Assembly (NCBI GenBank): GCA_039090855.1
Contig: CM077011.1
Location: forward strand, 39,141,501-39,205,500
Source: Macrothele yani
Lineage: Eukaryota > Arthropoda > Arachnida > Araneae > Macrothelidae
Direction: 5' to 3'
DNA: 64,000 nt
Shown here: one piece after another, positions 10,667 through 21,799 of the stretch
Layout of the letters: each line of letters begins with the position of its first letter
Position numbering within the stretch: position 1 is the stretch's first letter
Position numbers and translations under genes: made by a program
The notes under the pieces: model-generated
What the model saw: only the letters and a program-made list of their open reading frames with translations
Database searches by the model: none
Told to the model about the DNA's origin: nothing

Positions 10667-11158
10667 GTGTAGACTCGAAGATCCAGTCCACGCACTGTTT
10701 GACAAACCTTCCCTGACCTCCAATTTATGCTTCCCGATGAGGTATGACGTAGCGTTCCCATTTGCTTATACTTTCATCAATCCTTCGCTGTTTTGCAGGC
10801 AAAATTCGTTTACAGATTTTACGCTTTGCGATGTCATTCGTGGCGTATTTATGCCGGTGATCGGATACCGAGAGATCTGCCTTTCCGGACTTCTATTGGA
10901 GTTTTTGGTGAATGTAGGGCGTCATTTCATACTAAATCGGTGACGCTCTACACGTTTGCTATTGACTTTTTTTCGCTATCTGTCTTAATTCTCGCTATAG
11001 GATCGCTAACTTCCAAAATTCGCCACTAGGGGTGCTGCAATCGGTCTCATCTGATAGAACATAGTCACTTTACTATATATACACACTACTTCCACAAATC
11101 TAGCATTTTAAGTTTAAAAGTTATTTCCCTGTTTAAGGACTTTCCTATACACCCTGTA

Positions 11159-11851
11159 TGTACTGGATTAATACCTAAATATTTAATTCCACTTTACATA
11201 AAATTAAATATGATAATCGAAATATAAGCGTAAATATTTGGTCTCTATAAAAAAAATCAATACCTTCAAAAAATCGTGCTTTAACTACTGACGCCGAATA
11301 AACATTTAAGAAATAAGACAGCCAAACAAGCGAGAAATCGGTGTGTGGTATGTGGTTTGTACCCTACCTTCCTAATTGTTTAAAGCTACCGATTTTTTTT
11401 TTCGCAATCACGTTTCTTGAACATCATTAAGTTGTCAGCAGCTCACCATTCACGCAATGAGCTTCGGTAGGGTCATAAAGGCATAAATGTCAGAGTGGGA
11501 ATAATGAATGACCGTCCGAGAGCAGAAGACAGACAGCAAGACTGCGACAGATTGGGGGTGACGCGGAATGATATTTTCTCGCTCAAAGGATAATTTTGAA
11601 GGGTTTTTTTTTTGCTGTTGCTTTTGCAATTATTGTTTGTGTGACATAATTCTGTTGAGGCTTTTTTTTTGTCCCTAGCTTTATAAAACATATAAGCAGT
11701 CACCAATAGTAACACCAATCAATCCACGTAGGGGTGATATGCCAAATCGATAACAACCGATTCACGTGGACTGAAAAAAGGATGATGGCAGGGTGGGGGT
11801 GGAGATTTCCAAGTTACACTTGTTGATCAAAGCAAAAATTTCACTGTGCTA
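11159..11851. other. No recognised feature
   Basis: AT-rich spacer with several T homopolymers of 9 bases or so (about 11393-11402, 11604-11612 and 11661-11669). The open frames here have no family resemblance. Confidence 0.45.
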
Positions 11852-11853
11852 TA

Positions 11854-13074
11854 CACTGAAGAGCAATTGAATTAGAGATACCTGTCTAATACCGTGTAGC
11901 ACCACCTTTCGCCCTGAGGACGGCGGCGATTCGACTCGGCATGGACTCAACAAGACACCGGAAGCGTTGGGCAGCCATACGGATCCGCGACCCCTGAACA
12001 AGCTCCCACAATTCACGAAGATTTGATGGAAGGGGGTCAGAGCCTCGAACATCTCTCTCGATGGGATCTCAGATGTGCTCAATGGGATTGAGGTCAGGTG
12101 AACTAGCTGGCCAAGGAAGCGAGGTTACGTCGGTGGAGTGTTCATCCAACCATTCGGATACAATTCGGGAGCGATGGCACGGTGCATTTTCTTGTTGCAG
12201 GATTAGGTCCCCAGTGAGATATTGAAGACGACCAAACGAGAGCAAATGGTCGTCCAGGATATCCCGGTAACTTTTACCTGTAAAGGACGATGTCACACGT
12301 ACCAGTGGTCCCATTTCAGTCCATGTAAACAGTCCCCAGACGAGAATGCCACCCCCACCAGCTTGAAGAGTACCCTGCTGGCAAGAAAGATCCATCGCTT
12401 CATGTGGTTTGCGCCGTACTCGTATCCTGCCATCCGCATTTACCAACGTGAATCTCGACTCATCAGTCCAGGCAACATTTTCCCACATGTCTAAGGTCCA
12501 GTGGCCATGTTCCCGTGCCCACGCTAATCTTTGCACCCTGTGATGTGCGGACAGCAGCGGTACCCTCGTGGGACGATGGCTACTGTACCCCATAGCGAGG
12601 AGATGGTTCTGGATGGTATGGCTGCTTACACGTTTTTTGTGCAAGAGCGTTAAATTGTCGAGTAATTTCTTGCACTGTGCCCCATCTATCCGCTGTTACA
12701 ATGCGAGCTAGCCGACGATGACCCAGCTCATCCACACGTTGTTGTCTACTGCAGTTGGCCCTTACAGGGATGGTTTTATCGGATTTGATGTACTCACGGT
12801 GCATCCGTGACACAGTGGCTCGTGAAAACCCCAGTGCCTGTACGACTTCTGAGATGGAGTGACACATTCGTCTGGCCCGGACAATTTGCCCACGATCAAA
12901 TGCGCTTTGATCCTTTGTCTTACCCATACTGCGTCCGACTCTCACTGATTCTCGTCGCATCACTCCTTATATTGTCGGATCACTACATACGTCATGTCGT
13001 TTCGGTTTACAGGGCCGCTCACAGTGCCACATTTGCATAACGCCAGCTGTCTCTAATTCAATTGCTCTTTAGTG
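11854..13074 (-). mobile_element. Tc1-like element, family A copy A2
   Basis: The ends at 11854 (cactgaagagcaattgaatt) and 13074 (complement: cactaaagagcaattgaatt) are terminal inverted repeats. They are flanked by TA at 11852-11853 and 13075-13076. At 1221 bp it is close to full length and is the best representative of the family here for aligning the others. Confidence 0.93.
11886..12927 (-). pseudogene. Tc1-like transposase, A2 copy
   Basis: The start at 12927 begins 'MGKTKDQSAFDRGQIVRARRM', continuing with a helix-turn-helix ('ISEVVQALGFSRATVSR') and 'RRLARIVTADR'. A frameshift near 12640 leads into a 191-codon stretch with the first catalytic block 'AWTDESRFTLV', 'GGGGILVWGLFTW', and 'LILQQENAPCHR', where glutamate replaces the expected second aspartate. 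The third block reads 'SPDLNPIEHI' and is followed by a stop in place of tryptophan. The C-terminal part, down to the stop near 11886, lies beyond it. One frameshift, one nonsense change and the catalytic substitution make it inactive. Confidence 0.9.
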
Positions 13075-13076
13075 TA

Positions 13077-13760
13077 TGCTGCGTTGTACGTTAAATGCTA
13101 ACAATCACAAGTAAGGAAAATAATACAGTGCAATGATTATGAAGCGCGTTCCATTCCAACACTGAACACGTCAGTTTATTTGCTACTGCTAGAGCGAACT
13201 CCTCAAAGGTATCGCTATTAGCATACTGTCTGTTTTGACTAATGATATATACTGCTAATCTCAGCCTTTTTCAACAGGTTTGGGTTTTCTGGTAGTAGCC
13301 CCCAACAAAATGCTCAAATTTTGTCCAAAGAAAAATAAATTATAGGAGCTCTTGTGCGCACATTACAGAAAATTAAATCGGAAGAATTAAAACGGGGTTC
13401 AAGAATTTATAAAAAAAAATGTGATATCTTTATCATGAAGTCATGTATCAGTTTGTTTGCGTTTACACTGAAGGCAAGGTCCATTTAAACATCTAAAATT
13501 TCAACACTGGAAACGGTACCTGCCTTTGGAATTTCAGCACCCCTCGAAATTTTCTGAAGTCGGCGCCTATGGATACAGGAGGAATTTTTCAAATCGGAGT
13601 TTAGAAGCAGAAATATCAGGGAAAACGCAATGTTCCTTTGCGCCTCCTGGCGTGAAGTCCACGATTTACTTGAAAATTTGTGAATTGAGATGGAAAACAT
13701 TTCGCATCGGAAACACTACCCAACAAAGAAGCAATTTTTCAAATCGGACTCCTAGAAGTA
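13077..13760. other. No gene; short internal echo
   Basis: Two short stretches about 150 bp apart share 'aatttttcaaatcgga' followed by a 'tagaag.*agatat' pattern (about 13580-13610 and 13733-13765). This suggests a small old duplication. Open frames on either strand have no recognisable domain. Confidence 0.4.
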
Positions 13761-13764
13761 CAGA

Positions 13765-14497
13765 TATTGACAAAAGTCACCGGACACCCCTTCAAAAGCA
13801 AATGAACAGATCCTCTGCATTCTAAAGATGCGCGGTACATCTACAAACGGTATAAAAACTAACCTGCTGCTGACCGCGATCATATCGCACAGTGAGGTTG
13901 AGTGAAAATGTCGCGGCGGGAGAGAACTGACTTTGAGAAAGGAAATATTGTTGGATTTTATATCAGTGGGTTGTTCATAAGGGAAACCAAGAGGCGTTTA
14001 AACATATCCAAGTCAACTGTTTTGGATGTGCTGAATAAGTGGAAAACACATGGCGTGCCTGAAGCAGCAAAACGTACCGGCATACCAAAGAAAATCAGTA
14101 ATAGAGGACGTCGAAGCCTCAGGAGAGTCGTTACAGCTAATCGACGGAGTACTGCACAAGACCTTAGTGTACAGGTGACTAAAAATGCTTGAACCTCGGT
14201 ATGTACACGTACCATTCGCAGAAAACTTCATTCCATGGGTTACCGTGGTTGTGCGGCTGTTCATAAGTCTTTCATCTCCACTCGGAATGCTACTCGTCGT
14301 TTAGCATGGTGTAAAGAACATTTATCGTGGACCGCAGATCAATGGAAACGGGTCCTATGGACTCATGAATGCAGATACATGATCCATTAGTCTGATGGCC
14401 ATGTGTGGGTATGGCGGCATCCGAGGGAACGCTATTTACCAAAGTGTACCGTTCCTACGGTCACGTTTGGGGCTGGCAATGTAGTCGTGTGGGGGTA
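13765..14497 (+). pseudogene. Tc1-like transposase (family F), N-terminal half
   Basis: From a start at 13908 the frame gives 'MSRRERTDFEKGNIVGFYISG', a helix-turn-helix with 'ETKRRLNISKSTVLDVLNKW', and the linker 'RGRRSLRRVVTANRRSTAQDL', ending at a stop near 14190. The following bases continue in a shifted frame with 'CTRTIRRKLHSMGYRG', 'LAWCKEHLSWTADQWKRVLW', a first catalytic block 'THECRY' (aspartate changed to histidine) and 'WVWRHPRERYLP', then 'FGAGNVVVWGYF'. There it is cut off by an inverted RTE fragment. The left TIR was not identified with certainty and the right end is gone. Confidence 0.8.
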
Positions 14498-14499
14498 TT

Positions 14500-14680
14500 T
14501 CGTCAACAAAACGAAAGAAGGTGGGTTGAATGATTTCCATTTACTTTTATTGCCTTGTGTTCCCAATTCAGTAATTTAAAAACGATCCGCAATGTGCCAT
14601 TGAAATTCTTGGGAGATATGGTGAATCTCCATTTCCAAATTTTATAAGAGCTGTGCCTTCGAAAGTGGTTGTTATATATA
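14500..14680 (-). pseudogene. Diverged RTE-type reverse transcriptase fragment (L4)
   Basis: Read on the minus strand this short piece aligns with the central RT region of the RTE ORF at 24068. It has 'GTALIKFGNG' (NTTHVKIGKG in the full copy), 'TISPKNFNGTLRIVF' and 'LLNWEHKAIKVNG', then 'HSTHL' just before the FADD box, which is disrupted by a four-base insertion. Nucleotide identity to the 24068 copy looks near three quarters, much lower than the neighbouring copy L2. It is therefore an older, separate insertion that truncated the Tc1-like gene on its left. Confidence 0.72.
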
Positions 14681-14702
14681 TATATATTGTTTAATTCAAT
14701 AA

Positions 14703-16236
14703 TGAAAGGGATGATACATGTACTCCAGACATCATGAAAGGTACCAGTACCAGAGTTCTTCCAGTCTTCCCAGCAGAAGTTGCACATGCAATCAAGAACA
14801 TGAAGCAGGGAAAAGCTCCAGGAGAAGATGGAATTACTGTAGACATCATACAAGAAGCAAGTGGAGAAATCGAAACAGTACTCGCCCAAATTTTCACTCG
14901 ATGCCTTAATGAAGAGAAGATTCCTGTGGATTGGAACAACGGTACAATGATCCTGCTACATAAAAAAGGTGACATTGAGGATCTCAGGAACTACAGACCT
15001 ATCAGCCTCCTATCAGTGGTTTATAAAATCTTCACTAAAGTTCTTTCACACCGCTTGAAGGTAACACTGGACATGGCTAAACCGAGAGAACAAGCTGGAT
15101 TCAGGAGTGGCTACAGCACAATAGATCATATCCACGTACTGAGAGAACTAATTGAAAGAGCGAGGGAATACGAACTTCCATGGTGCATGGCTTTTACCGA
15201 TTATGAAAAAGCCTTTGATTCGGTGAAACCATCAGCAGTTACAACGACTCTGAAATCCTGCGGTATCGAAGATGCATACATTAATATTATTAATAACATC
15301 TATGAAAATGCAAGTGCAAAGATTCAGCTGTTTGAGAATACAGCACACATAAAAGTTGGAAAAGGAGTGAGACAAGGTGACACCATATCTTCGAAGCTCT
15401 TTAATGCCACATTGGAGGGTGTCTTTCAGTCGCTGAGCTGGGAAAACAAAGGGATAAAGATTAATGTAGATTATCTAACCCACCTTCTTATTGCTGATGA
15501 CGTAGTCATTTTTGCAACTACCCCATCAGAGCTGCAGAGTATGATCCAAGAACTTGCTGACAAGAGTAAAGAAGTGGGATTAAAAATGAACTTTCAGAAG
15601 ACAAAAGTGATGTTCAATGCTTTTTCAAGAAATGAAGGTTTATCGATTGATGGAGAAAAGCTGGAGATAACAGACACGTACGTTTATCTTGGACAGCAGA
15701 TATCAAGTGAGGGTCACATTGGTGAAGAAATTAATAGGCGTACAAAACTTGCCTGGAGAGCTTTTGGAAGAAACAGCATAATTTTCAAGAGCAATATGCC
15801 ATTATGTCTTAAAAGAAAAGTGTTTGATCAGTGCATCCTTCCAGTGCTTACGTATGGTGCAGAGACGTGGACCTTAACTAAAAGAGACATACAAAGGCTG
15901 CAGACAACTCAAAAAAGCATGGAGAGGTGCTTGCTTGGTGTAACCAGGAGAGATAAGAAGAGGAACTCGTGGATTCGAAAAATGACAAGAGTGGAAGACA
16001 TCATGATCAGAGTAAAATCCCTGAAATGGCAATGCACTGGAGATACTGCCAGAAGAACAGACCATCGATGGACAGCCGAAATTTTGGATTGGATTCCAAG
16101 GGACAGGAAAAGACCCAGAAGAAGACCAAATGGGAGATGGGTGGATGAAATTCGAAAGTATGCAGGAGTGACATGGAGGAGACTGGCACAAGACAGACCG
16201 TTGTGGAGGAAACTTGGGGAGACCTTCGTCCAGCAG
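14703..16236 (+). mobile_element. RTE-like LINE copy L2, truncated at both ends
   Basis: Sequence from 14703 to 16236 is close to the 3' half of the full copy at 24068-27028. It begins in the codons before the 'PAEVAHAIKNMK' region and stops at 'ETFVQQ'. The usual final codons and trinucleotide tail are replaced by unrelated GC-rich sequence (16237-16330). The absence of a tail means this is not a simple 5'-truncated insertion: the 3' end has been deleted or exchanged. Confidence 0.87.
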
Positions 16237-16482
16237 GATAGGTCTACGCCCATTGGAGTGGACAATGGCGCGCTGAGAGGGGGTGACCCAGGGGCACGGG
16301 CCCTCCCCATGAGCATGCCATCCAAGCTTAGTTTTCAGGAGGAAGTAAACAGAAATTGTAACCACGAAAAACATAAAGCAATACTGTATCCGAATTTCTA
16401 CTATGCCTTCTTGTTATCTAACCTTTTTACTATACTCTCAACACATAAATTTAATTGGAAATCATGGTACCCCAAAAGCTAG
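14734..16482 (+). CDS. RTE-type reverse transcriptase ORF, partial (L2)
   Basis: An open 582-codon frame starts within the RT domain. Visible blocks are 'KAPGEDGITVDIIQ', 'PVDWNNGTMILLHKKGD', 'NYRPISLLSVVYKI', 'PREQAGFRSGYST', motif A 'FTDYEKAFDSVKP', 'GVRQGDTISSKLF' and the motif C region 'LIADDVVIFA'. In motif C, isoleucine stands where FADD has phenylalanine. The thumb and C-terminal region follow ('TYGAETWTLTKRDIQRL', 'RRPNGRWVDEIRKYA'). About 80 codons after 16236 are non-homologous read-through. The endonuclease domain is absent, so the piece cannot transpose alone even though the frame is intact. Confidence 0.85.
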   Translation: MKGTSTRVLPVFPAEVAHAIKNMKQGKAPGEDGITVDIIQEASGEIETVLAQIFTRCLNEEKIPVDWNNGTMILLHKKGDIEDLRNYRPISLLSVVYKIFTKVLSHRLKVTLDMAKPREQAGFRSGYSTIDHIHVLRELIERAREYELPWCMAFTDYEKAFDSVKPSAVTTTLKSCGIEDAYINIINNIYENASAKIQLFENTAHIKVGKGVRQGDTISSKLFNATLEGVFQSLSWENKGIKINVDYLTHLLIADDVVIFATTPSELQSMIQELADKSKEVGLKMNFQKTKVMFNAFSRNEGLSIDGEKLEITDTYVYLGQQISSEGHIGEEINRRTKLAWRAFGRNSIIFKSNMPLCLKRKVFDQCILPVLTYGAETWTLTKRDIQRLQTTQKSMERCLLGVTRRDKKRNSWIRKMTRVEDIMIRVKSLKWQCTGDTARRTDHRWTAEILDWIPRDRKRPRRRPNGRWVDEIRKYAGVTWRRLAQDRPLWRKLGETFVQQDRSTPIGVDNGALRGGDPGARALPMSMPSKLSFQEEVNRNCNHEKHKAILYPNFYYAFLLSNLFTILSTHKFNWKSWYPKS

Positions 16483-17731
16483 AGGTCTGTACGGGCCCTG
16501 GCCGGGTGGTCACCCTGCTCATCTCTAAGTTGAGAAAATAGGCCGGGCCCGGGCCTTCAATATTTAATGTACAACAGACACGGGCCGAGGAGGGTTTTTT
16601 TTTTATGAGCAAAACAATCGCTGTATGGTGCCTTTCTCGTTTGGAAATCTCGCACCATACAGCAGCAGGATAAGATTGAATAATTTCCGCTGTTGGAAAA
16701 AATAGAAGTTTTAGGACATCCTCCCCTCCAACAAAACAATTGGAGTGGGTCGGTTTCCTGAATGTGTGTGGTCCCTTCTCTTCCTCTCTAGCTTTCACCC
16801 TCCTCTCCCTCTCTAACTTTCACCCTCCTCTCATGCTTCAGGGCAGGCTATTAACTGCAGCCTTTATAAACCGAGCCACACGCTCGCAGACGATCTTTTT
16901 TATTGTTCTGGTCGGCGGCACTTTGTGCTCTAGATGTGTGAAAAGCTTTTAAGTTATCTTAAATTGACCGAGAGAAATGGGCTGGGAGAAACTTATCTCT
17001 GTGTATAAATCTGTGCCGTATTTTTCCCATTTGTACTCTCAGGGAGTCAGCAGATGGCAATGAACCCTTAGGTGTCCCATTCCAGCTGTTTTCAAAATTT
17101 CTGTGAAACTGGTTAGCTGGGCTGTGTGTCGTTGTTTTCCCTAGCATATGCTCAGTTCATTGTTGCTGATAAATTCTCTTCCATACTTATTATGGAGTTT
17201 AAAAAGTGAAAGATTTCCGCGAAAAAATCGTTTCCGGAGAATATGTGCTTGTGGACAATGTAAAGTAGAACGATCGGACTCATAATTCTGGACATTTGGT
17301 ACTTTTCGAATAATCCCCCTCCCCGTCCCCATTCCTTATCCTTAATGATATTCCGGGTCCGGCGGTAGGCAATGATAATTTGAAAACCCAGAAAATTTCA
17401 AAGGCATGGAAACTGTCGTTTACATGCAATATTTTTGAGGATACAAGCCCCCGCCCCCTCCTCAGACGTTACGTGACTTATAAAGAGTCACAGAAATATT
17501 CTGAATTAACGTTTATTGTAATAGAATACGTGTAGCAATTAAGAAAACGAGAACTCTTTAGGAGTGGAATGACCGAGTACAGCAGTTGTTAAATTCATGT
17601 TTTAGTAATTGTTGAAATTTTACTGGCCGGCCCGGGCCTTAGAAACAGGACAAAAATATATGGGCCGGGCCTTGAACGTGCGGGCTTGGGCCGGGCCCGG
17701 CTTTCCAAATTAAGGCCCGTGCAGACGTCTA
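16480..17731. mobile_element. Non-autonomous hAT-like element
   Basis: The left terminus tagaggtctgtacgggcc at 16480 and the complement of the right terminus, tagacgtctgcacgggcc ending at 17731, form an 18-bp TIR with two mismatches. Flanks ccaaaagc (16472-16479) and ccaaaagt (17732-17739) match at 7 of 8 positions, as an 8-bp hAT-type target duplication. Subterminal zones at 16541-16580 and 17630-17705 are crowded with ggccgggcc words on both sides. The 1.25-kb interior encodes nothing I recognise, so it would depend on a transposase elsewhere. Confidence 0.8.
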
Positions 17732-17739
17732 CCAAAAGT

Positions 17740-20700
17740 TACATAAAAAAGATGGATAAATGAAATTAGACAGCATGTTAGAACAATAAGGAAATTTCTT
17801 TGTCGTTCTTTTGATCCTTTTGCCTACTTCTGTCACAAATGTCACGAAACCCCAGAGACTTATTTGGACATCAAGAAGAAAAACCTATCCTCACTACAAA
17901 TTTCTGGGAAATATTTCGAGTGGCCTTTCTCCAGAAGTGAGTAGTTGCTGCAGAGGACGATATATTTTTCATTTCTTCGCCTTTCTTTCATACTTTTCAC
18001 TGTGTACGTATGAACACTGTTCTCCGACATGCAATGTGAAATTTCATTATTGCTTTCAATTGTAAATTTCTGCTGGAAATTTCTAACGTTTGTTCTATTT
18101 TTACTGCATATACAAGTACCCAAAAGTTATGAAGAAAAGTCATGAATAGAAATTAATGTTTTTGTGAAAATCTCTGTAGTATCATATGTGAACAGAAAGT
18201 AGATATGGTCTGATTTCCAGGGCAGGGAAAATCTTGCCCTCCTATGTGGGCGCCAACGCCCGTGAGGTATCATTTGGTCCTTTGTTCCTTGTAACTGGAT
18301 TTCTTATTTTTAAATGTATTTGTATATGTTTTTAAATATATACCTTTCGAATCATTGGAAAAGCATTTTATATAGTGGGGATATTTTTATCGCTTCCAAG
18401 TACTTTGGGAGATGTTCTCTCCCAAGAATTTTAATTTGCGTTTTCAATATTTTGCGCACGGCTAGCTGGAGTTTTTGCGGTGCCCAGGAGCAAAATTTCC
18501 TTGCTGGCCCTAAAAATAAATCACATACTTCAAAAAAGTCGTTACGTGAAAAATGTACGTAAAAAACGCACACGATGTGAAATTTACAAATTTACCGATG
18601 AATCCGCATCCCTCTGTTCTAGAGCCGAATGCTATATACCAACTAAGCTACACTGACGGAATTTATTGCCGTAACTTTTCCGTCTTGACATGCGCTTCAC
18701 CTCTGTGTACGTCATAACGAAAACTATCATAAAGACAAAATTATTATCTCGAAGAATTATTTGCTTCTAGCTTAACAAAAAAGACCCATAATATGATTGA
18801 GAGAGAGAGAAAGATGTTAATCTGCGATTTTCTTTCCGGGTGTGGGGGGGGGGGTTGTATTATGACTCTTACAAAACTTCCTCACAAAATGATAAAAAGA
18901 TGCCTGCGAGCGAAAAGTTTTGGATTGAGAACATTTTGTGTAGAAAGTAATAAGGATCCCTCTAAAATAAATTGGTATTAATAGTTGTTTCCCCTGATAC
19001 ATGTTTTCGTGCTTGATTTTTTAATGCAAAGTGTTCGAATTGACGAATTAGTGACTTTTTAAACTATTTTACACGCTCATAAATGAAAATTGCTTTTTTT
19101 TATAGTTTCTAGTCATGTTTTTAAAGTCACCGACTAATAACCTCCATATGTAGTCCGAAACCAACTCTAATAATGTTCTTTTTATTCCTTTAAATTAAAG
19201 TATCTCGTTTCCACGCAAAATGTTAAGTACATAAAAGTAAGGGCCACAATATGGTGAAATTTAATTTGCTATTTCATGAATGCCGCAAATATTAAGGTGG
19301 TTACAATAATCGCTTGAAATCTGCAAACCTCAGTATTTGTACGCCGAAGAGTGATAATCTATTCGAAAATGGGGGATTGGAAAAAAAAAAAAAAACTTAA
19401 AAATATATTTTAAGGGTTTCGCGCCCCAAAACATACACACAAAAAATAATTGTTGTAAACAATTTTGCCCGTATGGTCCAACCCAAGGCTCTTCTACTAA
19501 ATTTGGGAACAACCGGCCCTGATTATGGGTCACACTCATAAAGAAATCCTGAGTGCGTCACTGGGTGTGGCGATCAGTAGCCTTATGTTTACTCAACTGA
19601 CGGAATTAAATGTCTGTGAAATTATCTGTTGGGTCTTCTAAATGCTTCTCCAGTTATAGAAACAATGATACCGAATAAATTATAAATTTCGCCTTTACCA
19701 TAAAAGCTTTACTGCATTAATTACATTAGCGATCTTAGCCGAAACATTTGGTAACGTATTTTTATAAGGTTTTGTGACAAAAAGAAAATTTATTTTTTAC
19801 TCAAATGATCTTTCACTAGAGGGCAGCACCTCCTCAGGTGAAACAGTTGCTGTTTTTACATAAAATTAGAAAATGGTGTTTATCGAAAGAGAGCACTGTT
19901 CCGGAATCGTTTTCTTCCACAAAATGAGGAATTCAAATTGACGGAGGAAATAATATTCACGTGGCGTAGTGTTGAAATTAGATGGGAATAAAGGGTATCG
20001 ATATTCTACAAGAAACTGATACTGTGACAGGTTTTCACTTAATTCAAAACTAAAATCCTGAGAAATATATTGTTCGAAGGCAGGTAACCAGAAATTAATT
20101 TTAAACAATACTGAGAGATTCGCTTCATGCGTCCAACCATAAGGAAGCCTAAATGAACACATGAACTTTGCCTTTCTTTAAGAACCTTGGTGTAACGATC
20201 GTATTAAAAGAAAATCGTGTTCAAATATTTGTAGCCTACATTTATTGGAAACTTTCACTTGGACTTCAAAGTTCTTCGTTCTTCACTTTTTTTTTCATTT
20301 ATTTGCACTTTATATCATAGTGATAATTTTTTTTAATGCATAGTATATCCGTTGCAGTTGCCTTACATTGGAAACTACAGTTGCGCAAACGTGGGGTTTG
20401 AAACTTTTGTAACCTCAAAATTTGCAATAAAAATGAAGTTTCTTGTCTCTCTTGAAATCTGGTGAGGTGAGCAGATAAATAAATACATGTTCTCCAATTC
20501 AAGTCTACTCCCCCTCCCCATCAAAAAAGAGTAACACTCCGCACTCACTACCTTACGCTATTGTCATTTGTAAAGATGTATTTCGATATCAATATTTCAT
20601 TTTGTAAAGGTGCTTCGTAACACAGCTTTTTAACTTCTTCTTAAGGTTTGTTCGCAAACATAAGAAAGTCCGTTTAACAGATTTTTATCGAAACTACTCA

Positions 20701-21050
20701 AAATAATCCAATTATTTAGGCACTTAATTAGTGGTGTACCAAAAAAACTCGACCCCCCTCCAGCAAAAAATGTTTTCGAAGCCCATTTTCGAAAATCCAT
20801 TAACTTTCAATTACTCAAAATTTTAACTTCCATGTAATTAACTAGGCTTTACGGGTGTTTTAATGAATCAAATTCTTTGGAACCTTCGAGTATTTTTCGG
20901 AAAATCAAAATTATTTTACTTTATTGCGTGAAACACAAATGCGTACCCTATAATTAAAATAATTGCCGTGATTACCGATACAAATTACTACAAATTACTT
21001 ACGTCAAAGTTAATCATATCATGCAACATTTATTATTGTAAAGAACTAAG
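17740..21050. other. 3.3 kb without a recognised element
   Basis: This is the longest stretch with no assignable TE. It is AT-rich, with a G run at about 18846-18854, an A run near 19381-19394 and short purine repeats at 18798-18812. The tRNA-like sequence near 18590-18660 is annotated separately. Open frames up to 98 codons overlap on both strands and none shows a domain, a start context or splice-site pair convincing enough to call an exon. Confidence 0.4.
18585..18660 (-). repeat. tRNA-like sequence (pseudogene or SINE head)
   Basis: On the minus strand the bases from 18655 give 'gtgtagcttagttggtatat', matching a pol III A box, followed by an anticodon-arm-like stretch 'gctctagaacagagg' and a weak B box in 'gcggattcatcgg'. 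The B box is too degraded for a working tRNA. It may be a tRNA pseudogene or the head of a decayed SINE. Confidence 0.45.
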
Positions 21051-21052
21051 GT

Positions 21053-21349
21053 CTGTCCATGGGGGTGGCAATACCTTCCATGAAGTATTCTTGGTGCACA
21101 CGTGACACTGTAGATCGAGGAATGGTGAATGTTCTCACTACCTCGGAAACTGAATGTCTCATCCGTCTAGCTGCCACTACCATGCCTCGTTCGAACTCCG
21201 ATAATTCATAACGGCTTGCCGTAATCCTACTGGCGGTTGTTCAAACTCGCAGCTGATAACTATTGTGTCGTGCGTCGACTCCTTTATACGACGGCTGTGA
21301 CAGTTGAAAATTTGTATACTGCTATACCATGACTTTTGGCACTTCAGTG
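21053..21349 (-). mobile_element. 5' end fragment of Tc1-like family B
   Basis: The right end, read inward from 21349, is cactgaagtgccaaaagtca, the family B TIR, next to TA at 21350-21351. Inside it encodes the same start as element B on the minus strand ('ITASRYELSEFERGMVVAA'-like, 'RHSVSEVVRTFTI', 'TVSRVHQEYFMEG'). Homology stops abruptly near 21053, so only the first 300 bp remain and no catalytic residues are present. Confidence 0.85.
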
Positions 21350-21799
21350 TAAATACCTTGTTGCGTTGTTTCCATTCTAAAGGTGCGTGTCAAATCTGGC
21401 ACGTGCTTCATGAAATACGCAGTGAGGCAGAAAATTAATTTAAAAACGTCCAGATATGGATAAGAATAAAACTTCCCTAATTGTCTACGTTGAAAAAGCT
21501 CTTAAGCGAAATTCACGACTCATTGTGAATTTCGATTGTGCAAAGTGATTATTCCCAATACTTGGGTAAAGAGAAGGAGGGCGTGGTATACATGGAGTGT
21601 AAAAAGGACTGATATTCAAAATATTTAACAACCAGAAGATAATATACACCGAACAGCAAAGATATTGTGACTAAAAAGCTCTTTCTCGGAGAGAAATGGA
21701 AGCTACACAATTTCCAAAGGTGTCTTATGGTATCTCGTAACTACACGTTACTAGTGGATCCTTTAACTCTTGTAAGTTACATTGTTGAGACGCAGCAAA

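Larger units (their letters stand above)
8896..11156 (-). mobile_element. Mariner-related element with about 300-bp terminal inverted repeats
   Basis: The left arm, 8896 to about 9187, and the right arm, about 10850 to 11156, are inverted copies of each other starting 'cagggtgtataggaaagtcc'. The right arm has about 25 extra bases near 11004-11028. TA dinucleotides flank the unit at 8894-8895 and 11157-11158. The transposase lies between the arms on the minus strand, and a MITE at 9516-9781 interrupts its 3' end. The arms are better preserved than the coding frame. Confidence 0.9.

Noticed and set aside
18585..18660. Functional tRNA gene
   Set aside because: The B box and acceptor pairing are too degraded. 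Only a tRNA-like relic can be supported.
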